In this document: positions 17,390 through 26,760 of the stretch, piece after piece
Layout of the letters: each line of letters begins with the position of its first letter
Position numbering within the stretch: position 1 is the first letter of the stretch
Source of the DNA: UBA7803 sp041686955
GTDB taxonomy: Bacteria > Pseudomonadota > Gammaproteobacteria > Pseudomonadales > Azotimanducaceae
Assembly (NCBI GenBank): GCA_041686955.1
Contig: JAWLCV010000011.1
Span: forward strand, 1-64,000
DNA length: 64,000 bases
Direction: 5' to 3'
Program-made: the position numbers and the translations under genes
The notes under the pieces: model-generated
The model's input: the letters and a program-made list of their open reading frames with translations, nothing else
What the model was told of the DNA's origin: nothing
Databases searched by the model: none

Positions 17390-18574
17390 ATGCGCGAGGC
17401 AGTCATAGTAGCGACGGCGCGAACGGCCATCGGCAAGGCCTACAAGGGTGCGTTCAACGATCTGGAAACGCCGACGCTTGCCGGCTATGCAATTCGCGAG
17501 GTGGTACGGAGGTCCGGGATCGAAGGCAATGAGGTCGAAGACGTCGTTGTCGGCGCCGCCAATCTGCAGGGGTGCCAGGCAAGTACGCTTGGGAGATTTT
17601 CGGCCATCGCCGCCGGTCTCCCGGTTACGACGGGAGGCATGAGCATTGATCGCGCCTGTTCTTCGGGCCTCATGGCCATTTCCACGGCGGCAAAGCAGAT
17701 CATCTGCGATGGCATGGATGTGGTCGTCGGCGCGGGGGCCGAGTCGATCAGCCTGGTACAAACCGAAGCCATGAACAACATCAGGTTCGAAGACCCGCGG
17801 GTCATGGGTATCAGCCCCGACATGTACATGAGCATGTTGCACACGGCCGAGGTCGTTGCCACGCGCTACAACATCTCCCGCGAGGCGCAGGATCGTTTCG
17901 CGCTGGAGAGCCAACTGCGTGCCGCAGAGGCTCAGCGGACAGGGCGATTCGACGACGAGATCATGGCCGTCACGACCAGAAAGCGCGTCGTCGACCAGGC
18001 GACCGGCGAAACCACCTATCGTGAGGCGACGCTTTCCGCCGATGAAGGCGTACGCGCGGATACCACGCTTGCGGGGTTGAGCAAACTCTCGCCCGTCGTC
18101 GGCGAATCAGGACACGTCACGGCCGGGAACGCTTCCCAACTCTCGGACGGCGCCTCAGCGTGCCTGCTGATGGAATCGCGGACAGCAAAGCAGAAAGGGC
18201 TGCAACCACTTGGCGTATACCGAGGTATGGCAGTAGCCGGCTGTGAACCGGATGAGATGGGGATCGGGCCGATCTACGCCGTTCCCAAGCTCCTCAAGCA
18301 ACACGGATTGCGAATCGAGGACATCGGGCTCTGGGAGTTGAATGAGGCCTTCGCGGTTCAAGCGATCTACTGCAGAGACTTTCTGGAAATCCCGAATGAC
18401 CGGCTCAACGTCAATGGTGGCGCTATTGCCATGGGCCATCCGTACGGCATGTCCGGCTCCCGGATGATCGGGCACGCTCTGATCGAGGGCCGACGCCGCG
18501 GCGTCCGGTACGTGGTCGTCACCATGTGCGTGGGGGGCGGACAGGGCGCCGCGGGACTGTTCGAGGTGTTGTGA
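17390..18574 (+). CDS. thiolase (acetyl-CoA acyltransferase)
   Basis: The 394-residue protein carries the acyl-accepting Cys in SIDRACSSGL (C about 90), the His in GGAIAMGHPYGMSG and the second Cys in TMCVGGGQGAAG, the three catalytic elements of thiolases. ATG at 17390 follows AGGGGAGACG, a good ribosome binding site. The enzyme would release acetyl-CoA or another short acyl-CoA in the last beta-oxidation step. It stands alone on the plus strand, divergent from the 3-hydroxyacyl-CoA dehydrogenase operon. PaaJ-like or FadA-like specificity cannot be decided. Confidence 0.9.
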   Translation: MREAVIVATARTAIGKAYKGAFNDLETPTLAGYAIREVVRRSGIEGNEVEDVVVGAANLQGCQASTLGRFSAIAAGLPVTTGGMSIDRACSSGLMAISTAAKQIICDGMDVVVGAGAESISLVQTEAMNNIRFEDPRVMGISPDMYMSMLHTAEVVATRYNISREAQDRFALESQLRAAEAQRTGRFDDEIMAVTTRKRVVDQATGETTYREATLSADEGVRADTTLAGLSKLSPVVGESGHVTAGNASQLSDGASACLLMESRTAKQKGLQPLGVYRGMAVAGCEPDEMGIGPIYAVPKLLKQHGLRIEDIGLWELNEAFAVQAIYCRDFLEIPNDRLNVNGGAIAMGHPYGMSGSRMIGHALIEGRRRGVRYVVVTMCVGGGQGAAGLFEVL

Positions 18575-18615
18575 ACTTCGACCCCGCCGCGGGTTTGGGG
18601 CGAATCCGCGGCCTG

Positions 18616-18975
18616 CTACAGCCCGGTCCACAACAGACCGGCAGCAGCGCTGATCAGCATTATCCACCCGGCGTGAATCCGGCGCAGAGCGCACAGGCTC
18701 GCACAACCGCTGACCGCGTAAATTCCGGCAGCCGCCAGCACGAACTGCGAGTTCAATTCCGCGACGCTGGCGAACGACATGGTCGCAGCGCCTAGAATGA
18801 TCCAGCAGGCAGATGGCACATGCCAGACGTAACGCACCACACGTTGCCGATAGATCTCGCCAAGCCCCCAGCTTGCTGCAGGCTGCGGCAGTACGCGTCG
18901 CTCCCCGATAACAGAATGAAACAGCCCGACAGCCACTCCGAGAAACCCTGACAGCAGTAGTACAGCGTGCATCAT
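18616..18975 (-). CDS. small integral membrane protein, four helices
   Basis: The 119-residue protein has about four hydrophobic segments (roughly 2-22, 52-70, 74-95, 98-118), few charges and a VGLFHSVIGERRVL loop after the first helix. I do not recognise a defined family. It faces the acyl-CoA synthetase gene at 19093 across operator D, so it is likely co-regulated with the island. A small transport or scaffolding role is possible but unsupported. Confidence 0.68.
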   Translation of the reverse strand: MMHAVLLLSGFLGVAVGLFHSVIGERRVLPQPAASWGLGEIYRQRVVRYVWHVPSACWIILGAATMSFASVAELNSQFVLAAAGIYAVSGCASLCALRRIHAGWIMLISAAAGLLWTGL

Positions 18976-19017
18976 TTTCTAAACCCTCTGGTTCGGCTCG
19001 TGGCCCGTCACAGTAAC

Positions 19018-19058
19018 ATACTACATCTCATTGCATTTGAGATTCTATTATGTTGTAT
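19018..19058. promoter_or_regulatory. candidate island operator D
   Basis: Half-sites ATACTACA (19018-19025) and TGTTGTAT (19051-19058) are inverted repeats with centres 33 bases apart. The element lies between the membrane-protein gene starting at 18975 and the acyl-CoA synthetase gene starting at 19093. Confidence 0.6.
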
Positions 19059-19092
19059 ATAGTTTCACTCTTCACAGACTAGGTGAGCACAG

Positions 19093-20751
19093 ATGCAGGA
19101 CCAAGCGCCCGTTTCGCCGACCACCGCGCCGAGAGGTCCGCAGCGAAACTCCGTGGCCCATGGCGACCGCGTTCCTATCGCGACATGTGACTTGTACGAG
19201 TACTTGAGGCGGTCCGCCGCTGAATTTCCTGGCAGTGCCTGGGTACGAATGGATGATCTGCGCATTTCCTATGCCGACGGGCTGAAGCTGGTGGATAAGC
19301 TCGCTCAGGGCCTGGCGCGGTTCGGGCTGCAGAGAGGCGACCGTCTCGCCGTCATCGCCCCGAATCTACCCGCCTACCTCCTGCTGGCGTTTGCCTGCTG
19401 GCGGCAGGGCTACATTCTGGTCGGCATCAATTCCCTGTACGCAACGCCGATGCTGGCAAAGCGCATCAGAGACGCCGAACCCAGCCTCATCGTCACCGTC
19501 GACGCGTCGGATGTTCAGAAACGGGTAACCTCGGCTCTGGGTGACGACAGCACCACGCGCCTTGTGGTGCTGAAGTCCGATTCCAGCGATGTGGCAGGTA
19601 AGCAACGGCCCGTGGCGGCCGGGAATCTAGGGTGGCATGACATACTGGCGGACGCACGTCACGAGCCGGCTGCGGATATAGAACCCGTCACGGACGTCGC
19701 CGTCCTGCAATACACGGGCGGTACGACCGGCGAGCCGAAGGGCGCCATGCTGACCCACGGCAACATTTCCGCGTGTACGACGCAGCTGATGTACGGGATG
19801 CCGGAGTTGGCGGCCGGCAACGAGCGGTTCATCGCCATGGGCCCGTTCTCGCACATCATCGGGATCACGCTGATCATGGTGGCGGCCACCGCCATCGCAG
19901 CCGAAATCGTCATACCGCAGCGATTTCACCCCGAGGAGACCTCTCAGTTCTGCCTCGACGAAGCAATAACAGTCATATTCGGCGTACCGACCGTGTTCAA
20001 CGCCATCGCGAACTCACACGCCGCCCGGTCTGGCATCTGGCTCAGCCTCAGGTATTCCATGTGTGGTGGCGCGCCACTTCCCGCAGAAATCGCGGCCAGC
20101 TTCAGACGCGTCACTGGATGCGACCTACTACAGGGGTACGGATTGTCCGAAAGCGCGGCGGGCATCTGCTTTACCCCTCCCGGCAAGCCCGTCCCGGCCG
20201 GCTCGGCCGGATACCCGCTGGCGGGAAGTCGCGTCGAAATCAGATCCGTCGACGACCCGACCGAAGTTGTCCACCTCGGCGAGATCGGGGAGATAGCGGC
20301 CGCAGGACCACAGATCATGCGTGGCTACTGGCGCCAGCAGGCCAGGACCGAAGAAGTCATGATCGGCGATCTGCTGCGCACGGGAGACACCGGATATATG
20401 GACGAAGCTGGTGCAATATTCATCGTCGATCGAATCAAGGACCTGATCATCGCCAGCGGATACAACGTCTACCCTCGACAGGTGGAGGAGGCCATCTACA
20501 AGCACCCCAGCGTTCGCGAAGTCGCGGTCATCGGCATCAAGGACGACTATCGAGGCGAAAGCGTAAAGGCGGTGGTCTCGCTGTTGCCGGGAACGACCCT
20601 GGGCCTTGAAGAGCTCCAGCAGTTCTTGAGCTCGGAGCTTTCTCCTATCGAGATACCCAAGGCACTGGATGTCATGGAAGAATTGCCAAAGACGGCGGTG
20701 GGAAAGATTTCGAAGCTCGATCTGCGGGATACGCTTCGAGGGCTAGGGTGA
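19093..20751 (+). CDS. acyl-CoA synthetase (AMP-forming, FadD type)
   Basis: The 552-residue ANL enzyme has the P-loop LQYTGGTTGEPKGAMLTHGN (about 203-222), the A5 motif GYGLSESAAG, the hinge segment IVDRIKDLIIASGYNVYP and the C-terminal lysine region PKTAVGKISKLDLRD. It is of standard FadD/4-coumarate:CoA ligase length. It is the second acyl-CoA synthetase of the island and has its own divergent promoter with operator D. One synthetase may activate the imported acid and the other a ring-derived or side-chain acid. Substrate cannot be read from sequence. Confidence 0.88.
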   Translation: MQDQAPVSPTTAPRGPQRNSVAHGDRVPIATCDLYEYLRRSAAEFPGSAWVRMDDLRISYADGLKLVDKLAQGLARFGLQRGDRLAVIAPNLPAYLLLAFACWRQGYILVGINSLYATPMLAKRIRDAEPSLIVTVDASDVQKRVTSALGDDSTTRLVVLKSDSSDVAGKQRPVAAGNLGWHDILADARHEPAADIEPVTDVAVLQYTGGTTGEPKGAMLTHGNISACTTQLMYGMPELAAGNERFIAMGPFSHIIGITLIMVAATAIAAEIVIPQRFHPEETSQFCLDEAITVIFGVPTVFNAIANSHAARSGIWLSLRYSMCGGAPLPAEIAASFRRVTGCDLLQGYGLSESAAGICFTPPGKPVPAGSAGYPLAGSRVEIRSVDDPTEVVHLGEIGEIAAAGPQIMRGYWRQQARTEEVMIGDLLRTGDTGYMDEAGAIFIVDRIKDLIIASGYNVYPRQVEEAIYKHPSVREVAVIGIKDDYRGESVKAVVSLLPGTTLGLEELQQFLSSELSPIEIPKALDVMEELPKTAVGKISKLDLRDTLRGLG

Positions 20752-20811
20752 CGCGGATAATGGTTTCAGCTCTGCCCTTGCGCACTTTCTAGCTGATGCT
20801 GGTGTGGATCA

Positions 20812-21117
20812 TCAGGCTCCCAGATCGACTTTTCGACAGACGTCTCGCGATCGGTCGAGATCGATGCCATCGAGCGGCGCGGCCGTGGGAAGTTCCTTCA
20901 GTCCCTGGGCCGACGACTGCATGACGTGCTGCCTGAGCATGGCACGCGCATCTCCAGCACGCTCAGGATCAGCCAGCGCCGGCGCCACGCTGCGCACCAG
21001 AGGCACATCCTCCTTGCGGACCTGAACCTCGAGCCGGACAAAGCCTGCCCGCTTCATGCGGCGCCGATAGCTCGCTGCTGGCGATCTTCGAGATGAGGTC
21101 ACGTGCGCCCCGCTCAT
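20812..21117 (-). CDS. hypothetical small basic protein, antitoxin-like
   Basis: The 101-residue protein begins with an Arg/Ser-rich stretch including ASYRRRMKRAGFVRLEVQV (about 13-31), reminiscent of short DNA-binding antitoxin-like proteins found near mobile elements, followed by DVPLVRSVAPALADP. The start at 21117 is chosen because the longer frame adds only low-complexity sequence. No partner toxin gene is visible. It lies between the last catabolic gene and attR, the usual place for cargo not tied to the pathway. Function uncertain. Confidence 0.45.
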   Translation of the reverse strand: MSGAHVTSSRRSPAASYRRRMKRAGFVRLEVQVRKEDVPLVRSVAPALADPERAGDARAMLRQHVMQSSAQGLKELPTAAPLDGIDLDRSRDVCRKVDLGA

Positions 21118-21180
21118 GGTTTCCGGAAACCTTACCGGAGCGGGCCCGTAAACTGAATCATCGCGCTGATGCAGCACGGG

Positions 21181-21627
21181 GACGTTTATAGGAAACTATT
21201 CGAACGTATCCGGACCCCGGCGTATAAAATGGCATAAGTCCAGAGTGGCCCATGTCTTTTTTTTAATCATACTGCTTGCTGACGGCGAGACCGTTTACAA
21301 CGCGTTTTTCGACCGAGGTTTCAAACCATGAAGGCCGAGGAAGGCGCACCAGTGGAGGAACTCGACCGCTTCGAGCGGATCGCCAATGGCTGACAGCCTA
21401 CCCAGGCGCCGTCGCTAATTAACGCGACCCCGAACGTGGTCAAGCCGGCTCGTCGGCTTCTGTTCCTGAAAATTTCTCATCGGACTTTCCGGTACAACTG
21501 CGGAACACCCCCGAATTTCGGCCCCTTACGCCAAAGTAAGACAACCTATTGTTTCAGCTCGATTTTCCCCAACAGTTCCGTAGATCGCCGCATCCAACCA
21601 AATCAGTAACTTATTGATTCTTAAGGC
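21181..21627. other. island right end without a clear gene
   Basis: This 447-base stretch is AT-richer than its surroundings and holds a run of nine T at about 21256 and a 21-codon frame from 21328 (ATG to TGA). No ribosome binding site or conserved protein is evident. It ends at the attR copy of the tRNA-Phe repeat. Confidence 0.5.
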
Positions 21628-21675
<48 letters not shown>

Positions 21676-21882
21676 CAAATCAGCTACTTGCGGATGTTTC
21701 CCTTTCAGTCCGTCGAGTTCCCGCCGGAGTCGGTGGCCGTTGGCAGCCGGATCATTGGCCCCCACGAATGGCACGCCATAGACTCGCGTGACCCACCACT
21801 GACGCGCGTCTCGGCGAAGGTGGCCTGGGGTCCATTCGGAATGCTGCCCTGTGGCTCGGCCGGGCGCCGGCGCGCACGCCCA

Positions 21883-22317
21883 TCACGCGGGCCGGCTCCT
21901 CGCGCCCTTGTGAATCCCCGGGTCGCCCTCGTTCCAGAGTATGCGCTGCGCGATCGCCGAGATCTTCCATGAGTCGTCCGTAGGGTTCAGCACGAAGGTG
22001 TAGAACGCGTGGGAATTGAAGTGTCTTGTCCCGTCCGATCGAAAGATCAGGCAGCTGGCCGACACTGTCGCCGACCCATCCAGCACATCGATGTCCATAT
22101 TCGCGAGCACATGGTGCGTGGCAAGCTCGGCCAGCGCCTCGCACCGTGATCCCACGTATTCATCCGATGCGACATTCGTGGGAGACCCACCTCGCAGATC
22201 CGCGTAATCGACGCCGATCGTCGGCTCCAGGAGCCCCCTCATCGACTGCCAGTCCTTCAGATCGAAACAGTTCATGAATCGATTCAGAACCTTCGCAATT
22301 CGTTCATGGTCGGTCAT
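21883..22317 (-). CDS. SnoaL/NTF2-like protein
   Basis: The 144-residue protein has the NTF2-like layout: an N-terminal helix (DHERIAKVLNRFMNCFD), GLLEPTIGVDYADLRGG, an alternating strand region and a closing YTFVLNPTDDSWKISAIAQ strand pair. Proteins of this fold are small cone-shaped enzymes or binding proteins, including isomerases and polyketide cyclases. The ATG at 22317 is the natural start of the conserved region. It stands just outside the island. No partner gene indicates a pathway. Confidence 0.75.
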   Translation of the reverse strand: MTDHERIAKVLNRFMNCFDLKDWQSMRGLLEPTIGVDYADLRGGSPTNVASDEYVGSRCEALAELATHHVLANMDIDVLDGSATVSASCLIFRSDGTRHFNSHAFYTFVLNPTDDSWKISAIAQRILWNEGDPGIHKGARSRPA

Positions 22318-22582
22318 CTCGTTCCTTAGATGAGGCGTCTTCGACGGGCGGCGCTGCTGCCTGCCGCAGGTGTCACTTCGCGTATCACGGTCGGCTGGTG
22401 ATCCAACCTGCATTCTCCCCTGATGCCGAAAGCATGTCCTGTGGAGCACACCAGATCCAGCGGATTCGGCCACCCGACGTCACCAAGGGCGAGCACCGAA
22501 GGCGCGAAGACCTGGACCAGGCCGTGCATCGGTACGCCGCTTGCGTGGACGTCGACCTCTTCGGCAGCGGAGGATCCGGAGC

Positions 22583-23311
22583 ATGCGCTACGAGCTCTAC
22601 TACTGGCCCGGCATCCCGGGGCGGGGCGAATTCGTGCGGCTCGCCTTGGAGGATGCGGGCGCGGATTACGTCGACGTGGCTCGAGGTGAGGACGACGATG
22701 GCCCCGGCACGGCAGCCATGATGTCCCTCCTGGCCGGCGACGGCACGGACCAACCACCGTTTGCGCCGCCGTTCCTGAAGGCCGGCACCGAGGTGATCTC
22801 CCACGTGGCCAACATCCTGCAGTTCCTCGGCCCGCCGCTGAACCTGACGCCCGCCGACGAGGCCGGGCGCCGCTGGGCCCACGGGCTCCAGCTCACGTTC
22901 ACCGACTTCGTCGCCGAGATCCACGACGTGCACCATCCGCTGGGGTCGTCCCTCTATTACGAGGAGCAGCGGCCCGAGGCGCTGCGCCGGGCCGCCGTGT
23001 TCCGCGAGCAACGTCTGCCCCGCTTCCTCGGCTATTTCGAGCAGGTGTTGACCCGCAACCCTCACGGGCTCCGGCACCTGGTGGGCAGCGCGCATTCCTA
23101 TGTGGACCTGTCCCTGTTTCAGGTGATGGAGGGGCTGCGCTACGCATTTCCCAACGTCATGCGGACAGTTGAGCCGACGGTTCCCAAACTCGCGGCGCTG
23201 GCGGACCGGGTGGCGGAGCGGCCGAATGTCGCCGCCTACCTGCGCTCGCCACGGCGTCTGCCATTCAACGAGAGCGGCATCTTCCGCCATTACGAGGAGC
23301 TCGACCCCTGA
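22583..23311 (+). CDS. glutathione S-transferase
   Basis: The 242-residue protein starts MRYELYYWPGIPGRGEFVRL, the N-terminal thioredoxin-like domain of GSTs with Tyr near residue 6-7 as possible catalytic residue. A helical C-terminal domain runs from about residue 85 and includes YVDLSLFQVMEGLRYAFP. It likely conjugates or otherwise uses glutathione in detoxification. ATG at 22583 follows AGGATCCGGAGC. The gene stands alone on the plus strand. Confidence 0.85.
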   Translation: MRYELYYWPGIPGRGEFVRLALEDAGADYVDVARGEDDDGPGTAAMMSLLAGDGTDQPPFAPPFLKAGTEVISHVANILQFLGPPLNLTPADEAGRRWAHGLQLTFTDFVAEIHDVHHPLGSSLYYEEQRPEALRRAAVFREQRLPRFLGYFEQVLTRNPHGLRHLVGSAHSYVDLSLFQVMEGLRYAFPNVMRTVEPTVPKLAALADRVAERPNVAAYLRSPRRLPFNESGIFRHYEELDP

Positions 23312-23393
23312 CCCGTCGCCTCTAGGGCGGGCCGGCAAATCGCTACCGAAGGGAAGAATGACATGCGATGCGTCGCTCCAGTGACGGCATGAT

Positions 23394-23750
23394 GCAGGAG
23401 GTCCTGAGAAGTATCAGGACATCCTAGTCCACGAATTGATCAACGGACCCCTGAAGGACAGCGACGCCCTGGTGCTCGACCTGCGGGGCGGCTGGGGCGG
23501 CGCGAGCCCGAGCTATCTGAACTTCTTCACCGAGGATCGTCTCGTGGCCCGGAGCATCGACCGGAACGGAAACGTCGGTGTCTTCGCCTCCGGTTGGACG
23601 CGACCGGTGGTGCTCCTGGTGGACGAAGGGTCGCGCTCCGGGAAGGAGCTCTTCGCCTACGGATTTCGCGCGCTCGGCAAGGGACCGATTGTCGGCGAGC
23701 GCACGGCCGGCGACGTCAAGGAGTCTGGTTGCACCTTAGGTACGCAATGA
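23394..23750 (+). pseudogene. S41-family protease fragment
   Basis: The frame encodes a piece of an S41 (C-terminal processing type) protease: ALVLDLRGGWGGASPSYL, then VVLLVDEGSRSGKELFAYGF with the Ser and Lys of the catalytic pair, then GPIVGERTAGD. Full-length S41 proteins are over 350 residues and carry PDZ and N-terminal domains. Here only about 115 codons remain, with no start region and an abrupt end after GDVKES. It is a decayed copy left in the chromosome. Confidence 0.7.
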
Positions 23751-23792
23751 CCAGCCCCACGCTCAGGGCCTTCGAGTTGCACTCGAGAACCA

Positions 23793-25160
23793 TCATGCTG
23801 ATCGGTGACCTCGGAAAGTAGGCGGGTCTGCCGTCCGCCTCGCGCCGGAGATGCGGTATACCGCCCGTCGGTCTGCGACCGAGCCAGCGAGACTGACGAT
23901 CGTGAGATGGCGATGGGCCCGCGCAATGCTTTTCTGCAGGGACTCGTCCACTGGCGGAATCATCGATCCGTCAGGCCGGCAGAAGACGAAGTCGTCGCCG
24001 TCCTTCACTACGAAATATCCGCCCTCGTGGAGCAGGCGATGATGGAACCGGCAGACGCCGACGATGTTGTCCAGGTTGGTTGCGCCGCCATCCGCCCAGT
24101 GGCGGCAGTGATGCCCCTCCCAATGCCTGGTGTGGGTGCATCCGGGCCAACGACAGTGCCTGTCCCGACGCTTCACCGCCCGTCGCAGGGCGGGTGGGAT
24201 CACGCGGGTCTTTCTCCCCACATCCAGAGGTTCACCGGCGCCGGTCTCCAGGAGACGCACTATGGCCGAATCGCATGAAATTCGCCGCACCGTCTCTTGC
24301 GCCACCACCGGACTATCCTCCAGGTGGGGAGCATCGGCGGCATCCACCGGCCCGTGCTCGACCAACGATTCCGCGGAAGCGTGTACGACCACCTGATAGC
24401 GGTCCGCCGTGCTCATTCCCTTTCCGGCTGCCGGCGGGGCGGCGAGAAACTGCTCTGCCAGAGCCGCGAGGGCATCGGCCTGACGTGCCGAGTAGGGTAC
24501 ATCCTCGAAGGCCTGTTCCGCCGCGCGCCGCTTGCGGACGCGTCGGATGCGGGCAGCGTCACATGGGGGCCGCTCTTCCGGTACTTTCTGCGAATCCTCG
24601 CGGTACACCCACTCCATGGCACGCTCCAGCGCCAGGCGCAGCATGGCCGCCTGCTCTGCGGGCAAGCGTCCTTCGAAGACAAGCGAGCCATCTTCCGTGG
24701 TACGGCAGGTGAAGCTTCTGCGCTGATGCGCATTGAGCACGGCCCGAGAGTCCGCGAGACGCTCCACCTGACGCTGCGAGCGCACATACTGCTCCACGTG
24801 CGCGGCCGTGGTGGCGGCGGCGAATTCGACGAGCTCCTTCTGGTTGGCGGGGGTAGCGATGCGGGTGACGGCGCGAACCTTCGAGTACGACAGACGGCCT
24901 TCCCGGAAGGCGTCATCCACCATCGGAAGGTTCTCGAGAGCCTGGGCGACGCGCACTTTCTCCCGGGCCGTGACCAGATCGAGGCCGCATTTGACGCTGA
25001 GCCAGTGGGCGCAGCTCGGCATCTCGGGGGCCCAGCCTCGGATGGTGTCGAGCTTACGGATCAGGGTGAGAAGCCGGTACTCGGCACGGTGGATATGGGC
25101 GCAGAGGTCGACGATTTCTGAGGCGAGCGACTCGACGGTGCAGGGATCGGAGGTACTCAT
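23793..25160 (-). CDS. DUF222-HNH endonuclease protein
   Basis: The 455-residue protein has an N-terminal DUF222/13E12-type helical region and a C-terminal HNH nuclease: CRWPGCTHTRHWEGHHC, then HWADGGATNLDNIVGVCRFHH and RLLHEGG. These are the His-Asn-His residues and zinc cysteines of the fold. Such proteins are abundant in high-GC bacteria and often mobile or repeated, and their physiological role is unclear. ATG at 25160 begins the conserved region; the longer frame to 25280 adds unrelated residues. Confidence 0.85.
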   Translation of the reverse strand: MSTSDPCTVESLASEIVDLCAHIHRAEYRLLTLIRKLDTIRGWAPEMPSCAHWLSVKCGLDLVTAREKVRVAQALENLPMVDDAFREGRLSYSKVRAVTRIATPANQKELVEFAAATTAAHVEQYVRSQRQVERLADSRAVLNAHQRRSFTCRTTEDGSLVFEGRLPAEQAAMLRLALERAMEWVYREDSQKVPEERPPCDAARIRRVRKRRAAEQAFEDVPYSARQADALAALAEQFLAAPPAAGKGMSTADRYQVVVHASAESLVEHGPVDAADAPHLEDSPVVAQETVRRISCDSAIVRLLETGAGEPLDVGRKTRVIPPALRRAVKRRDRHCRWPGCTHTRHWEGHHCRHWADGGATNLDNIVGVCRFHHRLLHEGGYFVVKDGDDFVFCRPDGSMIPPVDESLQKSIARAHRHLTIVSLAGSVADRRAVYRISGARRTADPPTFRGHRSA

Positions 25161-25399
25161 GCGTTCGCGGCCTCGACAACGCCTGTATGGGTATCCAGTA
25201 TTACTGAAATGTCGCTCAAAAACAAGACAAACAAGTACATCAACGCATCGCATGTACGGTGACGTCAACCAGCAGAACATATGTTTGGCGCTCTACCAGC
25301 ACGGCGCCCGGCTGGGGGCCGAGGGTGCGGATCTGGTTGAACTCGACCGGTCGGTATGCAGTATGATCCGGGCCGTCGGCGGGGCCGGGGGTAAATGAC

Positions 25400-26080
25400 A
25401 TGGCGGCGGAAGGTTTCGAGCGGGTTCTCACACCGGGCGCAGAGGCTCAGGCTACCAGCCGCGGCCACGGAGTAATCCTGCTCGTTGCGCTGTCTTTGCC
25501 CATCGCACTCTACGGCCTGGTCTTCTCCTTCGCTCCGGGCGCCAACCCGGAGTTCCACCAGCGCCTGATGGGCCTGCCGTGGTTCGCCCATGCCCATTTC
25601 CTCGGCAGCGGCACCGCGCTGCTGGTGGGCGGTTTCCAGTTCAGCGCCCGGCTGCGGCGCCGCTGGCCATCACTGCATCGCTGGGTCGGCCGCACCTATC
25701 TGGCGGCGGTGCTGCTCGGCGGCATCGGCGGGCTCGGCCTCGCAGCCATCTCCTACGGTGGACCGCCCACCCACGTCGCCTTTGCGCTGCTGGCGGTGCT
25801 TTGGCTGTACAGCGGTGCCCGGGCCTGGGGCGCCATTCGCGCCGGTGACGTGGCGGAGCATCGGCGCTGGATGATCCGCAACTTCGCCCTGACCTTCGCC
25901 GCCGTCACCCTGCGGATTCAGCTCGGGCTCCTTACCGCCGCGTTCGGCTGGAACGCCGACGACGCCTACATCACGGTGGCCTGGTCCTCTTGGGTGCCGA
26001 ACCTGGTGGCGGCGGAATGGTGGCTGCTGGGTCGGCGGCGCGGCGCTGCCAGCCGATCGAGTCGCCTGAAATCGGCCTGA
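25400..26080 (+). CDS. DUF2306 family membrane protein
   Basis: The 226-residue protein has about five to six hydrophobic helices (first about 25-45). It shows the family's HAHFLGSGTALLVGGFQF, HRWVGRTYLAAVLLGG and HRRWMIRNFALTFAAVTLR stretches, with conserved His near membrane faces. DUF2306 proteins are uncharacterised bacterial membrane proteins. The ATG at 25400 follows a GGGGGT run. It precedes the PPOX-family gene by about 70 bases and may be co-transcribed with it. Confidence 0.8.
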   Translation: MAAEGFERVLTPGAEAQATSRGHGVILLVALSLPIALYGLVFSFAPGANPEFHQRLMGLPWFAHAHFLGSGTALLVGGFQFSARLRRRWPSLHRWVGRTYLAAVLLGGIGGLGLAAISYGGPPTHVAFALLAVLWLYSGARAWGAIRAGDVAEHRRWMIRNFALTFAAVTLRIQLGLLTAAFGWNADDAYITVAWSSWVPNLVAAEWWLLGRRRGAASRSSRLKSA

Positions 26081-26148
26081 AACATCGCGAACGCGTGCGG
26101 CGGCGCCGGTGGAGGACTACTCTAGCCATCGCCGGGTCACGAGGAGAG

Positions 26149-26760
26149 ATGGCCATGTACCACTCGGGTAATCGAGAGCTGCAAGACCGGTTCGGCAGCA
26201 GGGCCCTGGCTGATCGGCTGCTGGAGCGTACCCACCGCACGGCGTTCACCGACGACGACAAGGCGTTCGTGGAGAGCCTGCCGTTCTTCTTCCTGGCCAC
26301 GGCGTCGCCGGAAGGCGCCCCCGATTGCTCCTTCAAAGGCGGCGCGCCCGGCTTCGTCCGGGTGCCGCAGCCGGACCTCCTGCTCTTTCCGGACTATGAC
26401 GGCAACGGCATGTTCAAGAGCCTGGGGAACATCTGGGTCAACCCCCGGGTGGCGCTGTTGTTCATCGACCTCGGCGCCGAGCCCAGGCGTCTGCGGGTGA
26501 ATGGGCGGGCGAGCGTGGAGCTCGAGGATCCAAGGCTGGACGACTTCGTCGGCGCGCAGGCCCTGATTCGGGTCATCCCGGAGCACATCTTTCCGAACTG
26601 CCCCCGGTACATACCCGACCTGGTCCACGGCAGAGAATCCGCCTACGTCCCCCGCCCGGGTGAGCCCGCCGTTGAGCCTGCCTGGAAATCCTTCGAGGTG
26701 TTCGAGGACGTGGTGCCGCCACGGCACCCGCGAACCGACCCGTCCGGCGCCGGCGGCTGA
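26149..26760 (+). CDS. pyridoxamine-5'-phosphate-oxidase-like flavin protein
   Basis: The 203-residue protein has a split-barrel PPOX-like core: FFFLATASPEGAPDCSFKGG (about 48-67), LLLFPDYDGNGMFKSLGN and NPRVALLFIDLGAEPRRLRVNG. It resembles the COG3576/PPOX group that binds FMN or F420 and reduces small compounds, not the true vitamin B6 oxidase. ATG at 26149 follows GAGGAGAG. The last about 14 codons come from a repeat also found at 30189 and are probably not part of the ancestral protein. The minus-strand lipoprotein overlaps its 3' end. Confidence 0.82.
   Translation: MAMYHSGNRELQDRFGSRALADRLLERTHRTAFTDDDKAFVESLPFFFLATASPEGAPDCSFKGGAPGFVRVPQPDLLLFPDYDGNGMFKSLGNIWVNPRVALLFIDLGAEPRRLRVNGRASVELEDPRLDDFVGAQALIRVIPEHIFPNCPRYIPDLVHGRESAYVPRPGEPAVEPAWKSFEVFEDVVPPRHPRTDPSGAGG

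Noticed and set aside
22326..22562. Minus-strand frame reading HGLVQVFAPSVLALGDVGWP upstream of the GST gene
   Set aside because: It looks protein-like and could be a gene remnant, but no start, domain or family can be assigned, so it is not listed as a feature.
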